Origin: an uncultured Flavobacteriales bacterium
Lineage (GTDB): Bacteria; Bacteroidota; Bacteroidia; Flavobacteriales; CALTNV01
Reading direction: 5' to 3'
DNA length: 14,347 nucleotides
Assembly: GCA_943845485.1 (NCBI GenBank)
Contig: CALTNV010000034.1
Coordinates: 1 to 14,347 of the forward strand
This document shows, one piece after another, positions 8,388 through 14,347 of the stretch (within the stretch, counting starts at the first letter, position 1; each line of letters begins with the position of its first letter). Position numbers and translations under genes: made by a program. The notes beneath the pieces are model-generated. The model was not told where the DNA came from and did not search any database. It saw nothing but the letters and a program-made list of their open reading frames with translations.

Positions 8388-9295
8388 ATACTAAAATCAT
8401 TTGAACTAAATAAATCACAAGTATAAATTCCAATCGTTATTTCTTGTGAGCTATAGCCAATAGCAGAGGTGACAAAGTCAAATGCATAAGCAACAGAAAT
8501 CCTTTTTTTTATATTTAATTTAGCAATTATTGATGCAGACTCTTGCGGTTTATAGCTTAATCCAAAAGCAAATAGATGGTCGTATTCTGCCATTATATTA
8601 ATATTTGTGTTAAATGGTGCTTTTGATACATACATTAAGTTGATAGCAGGACTAATTGTCCAATTATTTTTATCATAAGCAATAACTCCAGCAATAATAT
8701 TCAAATGTGTTTTTGTTGTTGAATTGATACCAACTGCATAGTTGTTTTTGGTAAGCTGTTTTGCAGAGAGCCCAATAAAGTAATTATCACCGTATAAATT
8801 AATTCCAAAACCAATATTGGGGAAAATCCATTTTTGCTCTGCATTCTGTAATAATGGATCTCCTTGATGCGTTAAATTTAAGTTGCTAATGTTGTATCTA
8901 TTAAATATTGTACCAAGGCTAACCCCAGTAGAAACTCTATTTTTTCTATTAATTTTAAAGTTATAAGCGTAAGCAATATCAATGTAAGTGTTTGTGGTGA
9001 TACCTATTTTATCCTCAATAACTGATCCTCCTAAACCTTGAAAATTAGTTGAAATTTTTCTTCTTTTATTATTTTTTATTCTGCTATTTAATGAGAAGGT
9101 ACCTGTAGGTAGTGGAGTGTTTAATTGAGAGTACTTTATTCTAGCTCCTATTCTATAGTCCATGCATTCTTTCAACCCAGCAAAAGCAGGGTTTATAATG
9201 AATTTATTCATTTGAAAGTAAGTAAATTCAGGAAGCTGCTGTGCATAGGAGTTTATGGCAAATAAAACAGATGATATTAATACAATTTTTTTCAT
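8369..9295 (-). CDS. PorP/SprF-family type IX secretion outer-membrane protein
   Basis: This is a member of the PorP/SprF family, outer-membrane beta-barrel proteins tied to type IX secretion that help export or anchor partners bearing the type B (gliding-motility) C-terminal domain. The start at 9295 gives 308 aa and a clean signal peptide (MKKIVLISSVLFAINSYAQ). An in-frame ATG at 9307 would add MFIK and overlap the upstream gene by 11 nt. The family signature follows the signal peptide: LPEFTYFQMNKFIINPAFAG corresponds to the common PQFTQYMFNPLLINPAYAG. The remainder alternates polar and hydrophobic residues as barrel strands do. With the 9295 start only one base separates it from the upstream stop, which implies translational coupling to the secreted partner, the usual arrangement for this family. 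Confidence 0.92.
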   Translation of the reverse strand: MKKIVLISSVLFAINSYAQQLPEFTYFQMNKFIINPAFAGLKECMDYRIGARIKYSQLNTPLPTGTFSLNSRIKNNKRRKISTNFQGLGGSVIEDKIGITTNTYIDIAYAYNFKINRKNRVSTGVSLGTIFNRYNISNLNLTHQGDPLLQNAEQKWIFPNIGFGINLYGDNYFIGLSAKQLTKNNYAVGINSTTKTHLNIIAGVIAYDKNNWTISPAINLMYVSKAPFNTNINIMAEYDHLFAFGLSYKPQESASIIAKLNIKKRISVAYAFDFVTSAIGYSSQEITIGIYTCDLFSSNDFSICPSFE

Positions 9296-9296
9296 T

Positions 9297-10598
9297 TTAA
9301 TAAACAATGTTTAATGTGCCTTTATAAATATCATTTTCAGGGTCATCATTATTTAAATCTATGACATAGATGTATGTACCTGCAGGTAATAATTTACTGT
9401 TGTATTCTCCATTCCAGCTATTGTTGTTAGAATATCCGTCTATACTAAATACTATTTGTCCCCATCGGTTATAGATTTTTACTTTATTAAAGGGGTAGTT
9501 TTCAATTCGGCCCAATATCCAAGTGTCGTTATAATTATCATTGTTTGGTGTTATGGCATCTGGTATGTTAACAACGTTTGATACAAAAATTGTTACAGCA
9601 TCAGAAGCTGAACATCCGAGATAAGTAGAGCTTAAAACATAAGTAGTTGTAATAGGTGGGGTTGCATTAGGTGATAAGCTATTACTATCATCTAAATAAG
9701 CTGATGGTATCCATGTAAAAACACCATTTGCCGTTCCATTTAACATAGTGGTTTCTCCATTAATAATATTCGTGTTTTCACCTGCATCCACATTTGCATC
9801 TATTACGTCAATGTTAATTGGTGAAGATGATTGTGAAGAATTACATCCGTTTTTGTTAGCAATAATGACGACTGAAATAGCTGAATTACCTCCAGGTAAA
9901 GCTGTTGTAGTTAATGTATTAGTAGCTGTTGTTTCAAATAAGTTACCGTTAATATACCATTGATAAAGATTATTATATGTATTGGCGTTTTCTGATACCT
10001 CAAAAGTAGAGGGTGTATAACTGCAAAAACTAGTTGAAGGAAATGTTGTTATAACAGGGTTTATATTGTCAAACTCTGTTGCCGCACCTTTTACACTGAT
10101 TGAAAAATCGCAAGCTGCTGGTAAAGAGTAAGGAGGAGTTTTATCTCCCGAAATACTAACGTAATATTTAGTACTTGGATCTAATCCTGTTAGATTAATT
10201 ACTATTGAGTTATTGTTTTTCTCACACAAGTTTATTAGGTTGTAAGTGCTTGCATTACACGGGGAGGTACTATTAACAATGTATACGTTTAATAATTCAC
10301 TTCTTAAGTTTTCGGTAACACAGTTTATATTATCTACGGTTAATGTTGTGTTTCCTCCGGCAGAATTTGTTTCAAAATAATACCAAACACTTAAATCTGT
10401 ATTCAAAACACAATTTATGTTTGTTCCATCACCATCATCACCTGATGAGGTTTTATCAATACTGGAAAAAAGATTGTTTCCCTGTAATGTTATTCCATCA
10501 CATAGAACAAAAGCATCTTCACAATGATCATTTATTTCTTGGGAAAAACAATGAAAGTTAAATAGTATTATGGTAAAAAGAATAAAAAAGTGCTTCAT
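9297..10598 (-). CDS. Secreted Ig-like protein with type B (gliding-motility-associated) T9SS C-terminal domain
   Basis: This 433-aa protein is exported by Sec and then by the type IX secretion system to the cell surface or medium. The order is: signal peptide (1-19, ending HCFSQ); a cysteine-containing beta domain (about 24-172) resembling pre-peptidase C-terminal-like domains; a PKD/Ig-like domain (about 178-265, with LYQWYING); a second Ig-like domain (about 268-340, with NGETTMLNGTANGVFTW and TTTYVLS); and the type B sorting domain (about 344-433, with IPDAITPNNDNYNDTW, IYNRWGQIVF, WNGEY and LPAGTYIYVI). It shows no protease or hydrolase motif, so an adhesive or structural role is likely. 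At 433 aa it is small for this class, whose members often exceed 1000 aa. It is coupled to the PorP-like gene, its probable dedicated export partner. Confidence 0.92.
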   Translation of the reverse strand: MKHFFILFTIILFNFHCFSQEINDHCEDAFVLCDGITLQGNNLFSSIDKTSSGDDGDGTNINCVLNTDLSVWYYFETNSAGGNTTLTVDNINCVTENLRSELLNVYIVNSTSPCNASTYNLINLCEKNNNSIVINLTGLDPSTKYYVSISGDKTPPYSLPAACDFSISVKGAATEFDNINPVITTFPSTSFCSYTPSTFEVSENANTYNNLYQWYINGNLFETTATNTLTTTALPGGNSAISVVIIANKNGCNSSQSSSPINIDVIDANVDAGENTNIINGETTMLNGTANGVFTWIPSAYLDDSNSLSPNATPPITTTYVLSSTYLGCSASDAVTIFVSNVVNIPDAITPNNDNYNDTWILGRIENYPFNKVKIYNRWGQIVFSIDGYSNNNSWNGEYNSKLLPAGTYIYVIDLNNDDPENDIYKGTLNIVY

Positions 10599-10655
10599 TT
10601 GTTAAAATTGAAATAGGTTACATAACGATTAACGGGTTAGTTTTATTGCTCCAGT

Positions 10656-11570
10656 TTAAATATAAAAGTTAATTATTTCAATTGTTATTATTGATAAGAA
10701 AAGTAACTCTCCATACCATTTCTTTTTAATATTTATGAGTATAAATCCTATTAATAGTGCTTTATTTATAATTACTACTTCATAATTTTTGATTAACCCA
10801 TTTGAAGTTTTTTCAATTAATAAATATAAACTATTCAGTAAGATGAAAATTAGAATATATGTCATGTTCTTTCTTTCTTTAACACTATTTTGTTTGAATC
10901 GTTTTAAACCTAATATAACAGAGCTAAAAGATAATAGAATATAAAAATAGCTAGTCAGTTTATTATCATATATAGTTTCAATATTAAAATTATCTGTAAT
11001 GATTTTTGGGATTATTAATTCGTTTAAATTAGGGAGTTTGTTTTGGTTGAAATAAAGTAAGAAATAATATAAAATTATAGGAGTAAAAAAACCTATAATG
11101 ATGGTGATTACAAATCTTAAAGAAAACTGAGATTTTATTAGAAAAGATGAATATATTAATATTAAGTAAATAATAGCAACAGGGTCATTTATGGTAACAA
11201 TTCCAATGACAAAAGAGCTGATAAAAGCATAGTGAGTACTTAAAGAACCAGTGTTTTTTAATCCAATTAATACAATAATAAAAACAGATAAACTAGTAAG
11301 TACTGTTAAGTTTTGGGTAAATAAACTTGTGTTAAATTGGTAAAAACAAAAGAGGAATAGAAAAATGTTTTTTTGTTTTTCTATATTTTTAAATTCATCT
11401 AAATTTAAATGAAACACGGCACCAATTAATATAATTGTTAACACAATGATAAAGGTTTGGCTATTTATATTCTCGAAATTCGTAGCAAAAGAATAAATAA
11501 ACCAAGTGATTAGCATCATTAATGTTATAAATAAGCTATTCAGTTTGTTTGATTTAAAAAAAAGTAGCAT
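10656..11570 (-). CDS. Polytopic membrane protein, DUF6427-like
   Basis: This 304-aa protein consists of about eight to ten hydrophobic segments joined by short, often lysine- or asparagine-containing loops, so it is an integral inner-membrane protein. Examples are SLFITLMMLITWFIYSFA near the N-terminus and FSLRFVITIIIGFFTPIILY in the middle. The size, the run of helices and a small divergent membrane gene next door fit the DUF6427 family of Flavobacteriia, whose function is unknown; I make this call from memory of the family. No catalytic motif is visible. The start at 11570 leaves 67 nt to the divergent small gene. The next gene on this strand begins 57 nt after its stop, and I see no strong hairpin between, so read-through into the secreted-protein gene is possible. 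Confidence 0.7.
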   Translation of the reverse strand: MLLFFKSNKLNSLFITLMMLITWFIYSFATNFENINSQTFIIVLTIILIGAVFHLNLDEFKNIEKQKNIFLFLFCFYQFNTSLFTQNLTVLTSLSVFIIVLIGLKNTGSLSTHYAFISSFVIGIVTINDPVAIIYLILIYSSFLIKSQFSLRFVITIIIGFFTPIILYYFLLYFNQNKLPNLNELIIPKIITDNFNIETIYDNKLTSYFYILLSFSSVILGLKRFKQNSVKERKNMTYILIFILLNSLYLLIEKTSNGLIKNYEVVIINKALLIGFILINIKKKWYGELLFLSIITIEIINFYI

Positions 11571-11577
11571 AATTATT

Positions 11578-11607
11578 TTCGTATATTTTTATATTATCTT
11601 AAATTTG
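11578..11607 (+). promoter_or_regulatory. Promoter of the 59-aa membrane protein gene
   Basis: TAAATTTG at 11600-11607 matches the Bacteroidota -7 consensus TAnnTTTG in full. TTC at 11578-11580, 19 nt before it, stands in the place of the usual TTG. Transcription would start near 11613, about 25 nt before the ATG. The same 67-nt gap must also hold the promoter for the divergent membrane protein gene, for which only a weaker match (TATCTTTA on the minus strand) is seen. Confidence 0.5.
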
Positions 11608-11637
11608 CTATAAAGATATTAACGAAATTAATACATT

Positions 11638-11817
11638 ATGCAAGATATAGTTTATCCAATACAAGATTTTTTAGAATGGATTTTTAGTTTTATGCCATTG
11701 TTAAACAATTGGCCTAACATATTAATTATTATTGGTGGTTTTATTGGTTTAGGTATCTGGATAAAAATGCAATCAGATTATAATAAAAAGCCTGAAAAAG
11801 ATGGTTATATTAAATAA
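11638..11817 (+). CDS. Small single-helix membrane protein, 59 aa (DUF6341-like)
   Basis: ATG at 11638 opens 59 codons ending in TAA at 11815-11817. The product has an amphipathic, aromatic N-terminal part (YPIQDFLEWIFSFMPLLNNW), one clear transmembrane helix (about residues 28-42, ILIIIGGFIGLGIWI) and a charged tail rich in lysine (KMQSDYNKKPEKDGYIK). Reading-frame reality is supported by a consensus promoter 31 nt upstream and a strong terminator directly after the stop. Small proteins of this layout, with a tryptophan-proline before one helix, are found beside DUF6427 genes in Flavobacteriia and include DUF6341. The family name is a recollection and uncertain. The function is unknown; a role with the divergent polytopic protein is a guess from position. 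Confidence 0.75.
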   Translation: MQDIVYPIQDFLEWIFSFMPLLNNWPNILIIIGGFIGLGIWIKMQSDYNKKPEKDGYIK

Positions 11818-11825
11818 CAAAGATT

Positions 11826-11883
11826 TTATAAAACATAAAAAAACCAACTTAATTATTTAAGTTGGTTTTTTTATGTTTTATAA
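11826..11883. terminator. Strong bidirectional Rho-independent terminator
   Basis: A perfect inverted repeat has arms of 27 nt at 11826-11852 and 11857-11883 and a 4-nt loop (TTAT). The core AACCAACTTAA / TTAAGTTGGTT holds the only G-C pairs of the inner stem. Seven A residues on one side and seven T residues on the other give a U tract whichever strand is transcribed. It lies 8 nt after the small membrane gene and 6 nt after the engB stop (minus strand), so it ends both convergent transcripts. Confidence 0.9.
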
Positions 11884-11889
11884 TTTAAT

Positions 11890-12501
11890 TTATTTTTTAG
11901 ATTCTTCAAATATTGGATTATGTGCCTCTACATATTGTAAAATTTTATCTGTTCCTATTTTTGTTGAGCTGCTAGTTGAGAAAACAGGAGGAAGTCCATC
12001 CCACTTTTTTAACATTTCTTTTTTATAAGTAGTTAAGTTTTTATTTAATTGGCTACTTGATAGCTTGTCAATTTTGGTAAATACCATTACAAAAGGTATT
12101 TTTTTTGTTGCAAGCCATTCCATAAACTCTAAGTCCACTTTTTGTGGAGTATGTCTGGCGTCCAATAAAATAAAAACGGTGATTAAGTTCGTTCTTGTAA
12201 CTAAATATTTTTGGATAAAAGCATTCCAAATCCTAGAGTTCTTTTTTGATGTTTTAGCATATCCGTATCCTGGTAAATCAACAAGGTACCAATTGTCATT
12301 AATAATAAAATGATTGATAAGTTGTGTTTTCCCAGGAGTTCCTGAAGTTTTAGCTAAAGATTTTCTGTTGGTTAAAGCGTTAATTAAAGATGATTTACCA
12401 ACATTAGATCTTCCAATAAATGCATATTCTGGGATATTAGGCTCAGGACATTTTTCTGTATCGGTATTACTTACCACAAATTCTGCAGAATGTATTTTCA
12501 T
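11890..12501 (-). CDS. engB: Ribosome biogenesis GTP-binding protein EngB/YsxC/YihA
   Basis: EngB is a small cytoplasmic GTPase needed for assembly of the large ribosomal subunit. At 203 aa its length is typical. The motifs are G1 GRSNVGKS (residues 30-37), G2 TPGKT (55-59), G3 DLPGYGYA (75-82), G4 TKID (142-145) and a serine-rich G5 region (TSSST, 176-180). The N-terminal IHSAEFVVS and the EYAFIGRSNVGKSS context are characteristic of EngB as opposed to Era or Der. It begins 13 nt after the alpha/beta hydrolase stop and no separate promoter is obvious, so the two are likely co-transcribed. Its transcript ends at the hairpin 6 nt downstream. Confidence 0.97.
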   Translation of the reverse strand: MKIHSAEFVVSNTDTEKCPEPNIPEYAFIGRSNVGKSSLINALTNRKSLAKTSGTPGKTQLINHFIINDNWYLVDLPGYGYAKTSKKNSRIWNAFIQKYLVTRTNLITVFILLDARHTPQKVDLEFMEWLATKKIPFVMVFTKIDKLSSSQLNKNLTTYKKEMLKKWDGLPPVFSTSSSTKIGTDKILQYVEAHNPIFEESKK

Positions 12502-12514
12502 CTTTTAATTAATC

Positions 12515-13276
12515 TTAAATATTATTTTCTTTTAGCCATTTAGCTAAAATATGATTGAATTCATTAGGATGCTCCATCATAGGGGCGTGTCCACATTTAT
12601 CTATCCAGTATAAATTAGCATTTGGCATTAATGTATTAAATTCTTCAGCTACTTCCGGAGGGGTGATTGTATCGTTTTTCCCCCAAATTAAACAGGTTTT
12701 CATTTCCATACCTGGTAGCTCCTTGGCCATGTTGTGTCTAATTGCTGATTTAGCAAGTGCTAAAATCCTAATTAATCTTCCTCTGTCATTAACAGTTTCA
12801 TAGCACTCGTCTACTAAATCATCAGTAGCAAGACTAGCGTCATAAAAAGTTAAACCAATTTTTTCTCTTAGATATTCTTTATCTTCTCTTCTTGGAAAAG
12901 ATCCACCAAATGCATTTTCATATAACCCAGAACTACCTGTTAACATCAAGCTATTTACTTTTTCTGGATGTTTAGCGCTGTATGCTAAAGCAATATGACC
13001 TCCTAAACTATTACCTAATAAGTTTACTTTATCGTACCCTTTATGTTTAATAAATTTAGACAAAAATTTTGCAAGTGCACTAATGTTAGTATTGATGATA
13101 GGTAGTGAGTATATTGGTAGTTTAGGAATAATAACTCGATAATTTTTTGAAAAATGATCAAGTGTTTCCTTAAAATTACTCAATGCTCCAAATAAACCAT
13201 GTAAAATAATGATTGTTTCTCCCTGTCCTTTTTCTAGGTATTCAAATTCACCTTCTTTAATTAAGTGCTCTTCCAT
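12515..13276 (-). CDS. Alpha/beta-fold hydrolase
   Basis: This 253-aa cytoplasmic enzyme has the alpha/beta hydrolase fold and a full catalytic triad. The nucleophile is S90 in the elbow GNSLGG (88-93), the acid is D202 in WGKNDTITP and the base is H230 in CGHAPMMEHP. HGLFG (26-30) provides the oxyanion hole. A cap region with mixed helices lies at about residues 118-190. There is no signal peptide. It resembles MenH/BioH-like esterases, but nothing in the window (no menaquinone or biotin gene) supports either pathway. A gene of this kind between engB and mraZ is common in Bacteroidota, which suggests an old, conserved link without revealing the substrate. The start at 13276 is favoured by the promoter just before it. 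Confidence 0.9.
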   Translation of the reverse strand: MEEHLIKEGEFEYLEKGQGETIIILHGLFGALSNFKETLDHFSKNYRVIIPKLPIYSLPIINTNISALAKFLSKFIKHKGYDKVNLLGNSLGGHIALAYSAKHPEKVNSLMLTGSSGLYENAFGGSFPRREDKEYLREKIGLTFYDASLATDDLVDECYETVNDRGRLIRILALAKSAIRHNMAKELPGMEMKTCLIWGKNDTITPPEVAEEFNTLMPNANLYWIDKCGHAPMMEHPNEFNHILAKWLKENNI

Positions 13277-13289
13277 AAATAATTTTTAT

Positions 13290-13318
13290 CAAATATAAAA
13301 TGCTTTGACCTATTACAA
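13290..13318 (-). promoter_or_regulatory. Promoter of the hydrolase-engB transcript
   Basis: On the minus strand TTG (complement of 13316-13318) is followed after 18 nt by TATATTTG (complement of 13290-13297). This is a complete match to TTG-N17-23-TAnnTTTG. Transcription should begin near 13285, leaving a leader of only about 9 nt before the ATG at 13276. Such a short leader fits a lineage that does not depend on Shine-Dalgarno pairing. Confidence 0.75.
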
Positions 13319-13419
13319 ATGTAGTAAAATTTAAATTAGGCTGAAGGTGACTTGCTATTACAATTCGGGTTTTTTATTTTTTTATGTTAATAATCTCCCA
13401 CTTTTCCCTACCTAATTGT

Positions 13420-13484
13420 TTGAAATGGAAAGTAAGTCAAAACCTATGTTTCTTTATTTGTTTTGTAACATTTTTGTATTTATG
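13420..13484 (+). promoter_or_regulatory. Candidate promoter region of mraZ-rsmH
   Basis: Two imperfect matches to the Bacteroidota promoter are visible. One is TTG at 13420-13422, 22 nt, then TATGTTTC at 13445-13452 (7 of 8 to the pattern TAnnTTTG). The other is TTG at 13458-13460, 16 nt, then TATTTATG at 13477-13484 (7 of 8, spacer one short). Either would place the start of transcription upstream of the repeated boxes at 13503-13529, giving a leader of about 95-125 nt. I cannot choose between them from sequence. Confidence 0.35.
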
Positions 13485-13502
13485 TGCGTAAAAGTTATAA
13501 AC

Positions 13503-13529
13503 AATGTGTTGTAAAGTGGTAAAAAGTGT
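13503..13529 (+). promoter_or_regulatory. Putative MraZ operator (three boxes, 10-nt period)
   Basis: Three heptamers lie in exact 10-nt register: AATGTGT (13503-13509), AAAGTGG (13513-13519) and AAAGTGT (13523-13529), each separated by 3 nt. MraZ is known to repress its own operon by binding short tandem GTG-containing boxes spaced about one helical turn apart (TGGG-type in E. coli and, as I recall, AAAGTG[T/G] with 3-nt spacers in Mollicutes). Position just upstream of mraZ supports the call. Two further single-mismatch boxes, TAAGTGT, are at 13555-13561 and 13577-13583, the last abutting the start codon. Confidence 0.6.
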
Positions 13530-13583
13530 AGTCCTTTTATTAACTTTACATGTTTAAGTGTTAGTTTATAATTAGTTAAGTGT

Positions 13584-14039
13584 ATGCCAAATTTAGTAGG
13601 TGAATTTGAATGTAAGTTGGATGCCAAGGGAAGGTTAATGTTTCCTTCTGGTCTGCGTAAGCAGTTAGATCCTTCTGCGCAAGAAAATTTTATGCTAAAT
13701 AGGGGGTTTGAAAAATGTTTAACCTTATACCCTATGAATACTTGGGATAAATTAAGTTCTAGGTTAGAGAAGTTAAATTTGTTTCAAGCAAAAAACAGAA
13801 AGTTTCACAGGCTTTTTCATAATGGGGCTACTCCTTTGTCTCTTGATTCTGCTGGTAGATTATTAGTTGCTAAACACTTATTGTCTTATGCTAACTTGGT
13901 GAAAGAGTTAGTTTTGATTGCTTATGGAGATAGAATAGAGCTTTGGGATAAGGAGACATATTATAAAATGATGGAAGATGAGGCTGCAGATTTTGCAGGC
14001 TTAGCGGATGAAGTGATGAATGATTTAGATGAGGTTTAA
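13584..14039 (+). CDS. mraZ: Transcriptional regulator MraZ, head of the dcw cluster
   Basis: MraZ is a DNA-binding protein with two AbrB/SpoVT-like halves that forms rings and controls the division and cell-wall (dcw) cluster. Both family motifs are present: DAKGR (residues 13-17) in the first half and DSAGR (88-92) in the second. The length of 151 aa is typical. The N-terminal MPNLVGEFECKLDAKGRL matches the usual beginning closely, so the ATG at 13584 is secure. The C-terminal tail is acidic. rsmH follows after 19 nt, the normal order. The upstream boxes at 13503-13529 suggest autoregulation. Confidence 0.97.
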   Translation: MPNLVGEFECKLDAKGRLMFPSGLRKQLDPSAQENFMLNRGFEKCLTLYPMNTWDKLSSRLEKLNLFQAKNRKFHRLFHNGATPLSLDSAGRLLVAKHLLSYANLVKELVLIAYGDRIELWDKETYYKMMEDEAADFAGLADEVMNDLDEV

Positions 14040-14058
14040 ATAAAATAGTTGAATAAAC

Positions 14059-14347
14059 ATGAGTGAAGCATATCATATACCAGCAATGTTAAATGAAACA
14101 ATAGATGGGTTAGTTACTAATCCTGATGGTGTTTATGTTGATTTAACATTTGGAGGTGGAGGACACTCAAAGGCAATTTTAAATAAATTATCAAGTAAGG
14201 GTAGGTTGATATCTTTTGATCAGGATGAAGATGCTTTGAGGAATTTAATAGATGATGAGCGATTTATTTTTGTTCAGGCAAATTTTAAATTCATGACAAA
14301 TTTTTTAAAGTACCATGGTTGTTTTCCTGTTGATGGTGTTTTAGCTG
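14059..14347 (+). CDS. rsmH: 16S rRNA (cytosine1402-N4)-methyltransferase RsmH, 5' part (runs off window)
   Basis: RsmH (MraW) uses S-adenosylmethionine to methylate N4 of C1402 in 16S rRNA, in the decoding centre. Only the first 96 codons are in the window; the frame is open to the last base. The N-terminal YHIPAMLNE matches the usual YHxPVML-E opening. VDLTFGGGGHS (residues about 27-37) is the glycine-rich SAM-binding loop and FDQDEDAL (53-60) holds the acidic residues that contact the cofactor. The ATG at 14059 is 19 nt after the mraZ stop. The order mraZ-rsmH marks the start of the dcw cluster; ftsL-like and penicillin-binding protein genes would be expected beyond the window. Confidence 0.95.
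   Translation, partial: MSEAYHIPAMLNETIDGLVTNPDGVYVDLTFGGGGHSKAILNKLSSKGRLISFDQDEDALRNLIDDERFIFVQANFKFMTNFLKYHGCFPVDGVLA

Larger units (their letters stand above)
13277..13583. other. Divergent intergenic region between the hydrolase and mraZ (307 nt)
   Basis: This is the only gene-free stretch over 300 nt. Its left end (13277-13318) carries the hydrolase/engB promoter on the minus strand. Its right half (about 13420-13583) carries candidate plus-strand promoter elements and the AAAGTG[TG]-like boxes before mraZ. Between them (13319-13419) I see only AT-rich sequence with a T tract at 13369-13382. No RNA gene, small ORF or riboswitch fold was recognised. Confidence 0.6.

Noticed and set aside
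10343..10561. Plus-strand frame encoding a histidine run (HHHHH)
   Set aside because: It lies opposite the signal peptide and first beta domain of the secreted protein; the histidines are an effect of ATG/TGATG-rich codons on the other strand.
10599..10655. Promoter or terminator between the DUF6427-like gene and the secreted-protein gene
   Set aside because: No TAnnTTTG with a spaced TTG and no stable hairpin with a T run was found; TAACG and AACGG repeats there are too short to mean anything.
12065..12508. Two plus-strand open frames opposite engB
   Set aside because: They are complementary to the conserved GTPase motifs of engB and their products show no domain or signal peptide; they are shadows of low-complexity AT-rich coding sequence.
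12515..13276. Naming the hydrolase menH or bioH
   Set aside because: The triad and fold are general to the superfamily and no menaquinone or biotin gene is nearby.
1..14347. CRISPR array, tRNA/rRNA gene, insertion sequence or phage remnant
   Set aside because: No regularly spaced long repeats, tRNA-like cloverleaf, transposase or integrase motif was seen on either strand.

Overview
The window looks like chromosomal DNA from a low-GC Bacteroidota, most likely of the order Flavobacteriales. Three things point there. First, there are lineage-typical protein families: a PorP/SprF-like outer-membrane protein, a gliding-motility (type B, T9SS) C-terminal sorting domain, and a TonB-dependent receptor with an N-terminal carboxypeptidase-regulatory-like domain. 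Second, purine-rich Shine-Dalgarno sequences are absent before starts. Third, several promoters fit the Bacteroidota housekeeping pattern TTG-N17-23-TAnnTTTG.

Layout. (1) 1-3645, plus strand: a tight cluster of the 3' part of era, then der, a DEAD-box RNA helicase and a small MerR-type regulator, with gaps of 3, 2 and 22 nt. The first three act on ribosomes or RNA. (2) 3670-5925, plus strand: a 53-codon hydrophobic small ORF, a DPM1-like family 2 glycosyltransferase and a polytopic membrane protein resembling GT-C enzymes. This looks like a module that charges a lipid carrier with a sugar and transfers it outside the inner membrane. (3) 5935-10598, minus strand (transcribed right to left): a secreted Ig-like protein with a type B T9SS sorting domain, a PorP/SprF-like protein and a TonB-dependent receptor; the receptor also has its own promoter. 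(4) 10656-11817: a polytopic membrane protein (DUF6427-like, minus) diverging from a 59-aa one-helix membrane protein (plus). (5) 11826-11883: a long perfect hairpin that terminates transcription from both sides. (6) 11890-13276, minus: engB and an alpha/beta hydrolase with a textbook promoter. (7) 13584-14347, plus: mraZ and the 5' end of rsmH, the head of the division/cell-wall (dcw) cluster, preceded by a set of spaced AAAGTG[TG]-like boxes that fit MraZ autoregulation.

The window carries three ribosome-assembly GTPases (Era, Der, EngB) and the dcw head around an accessory block for surface secretion and glycan work. I see no rRNA, tRNA, CRISPR, insertion sequence or phage gene. The only gene-free stretch above 300 nt is 13277-13583, which holds the two divergent promoters and the putative MraZ operator. 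Nothing here is clearly an undescribed system. The best candidates for something new are the small membrane ORF of the sugar module, the secreted protein/PorP/TonB-receptor trio and the mraZ operator.
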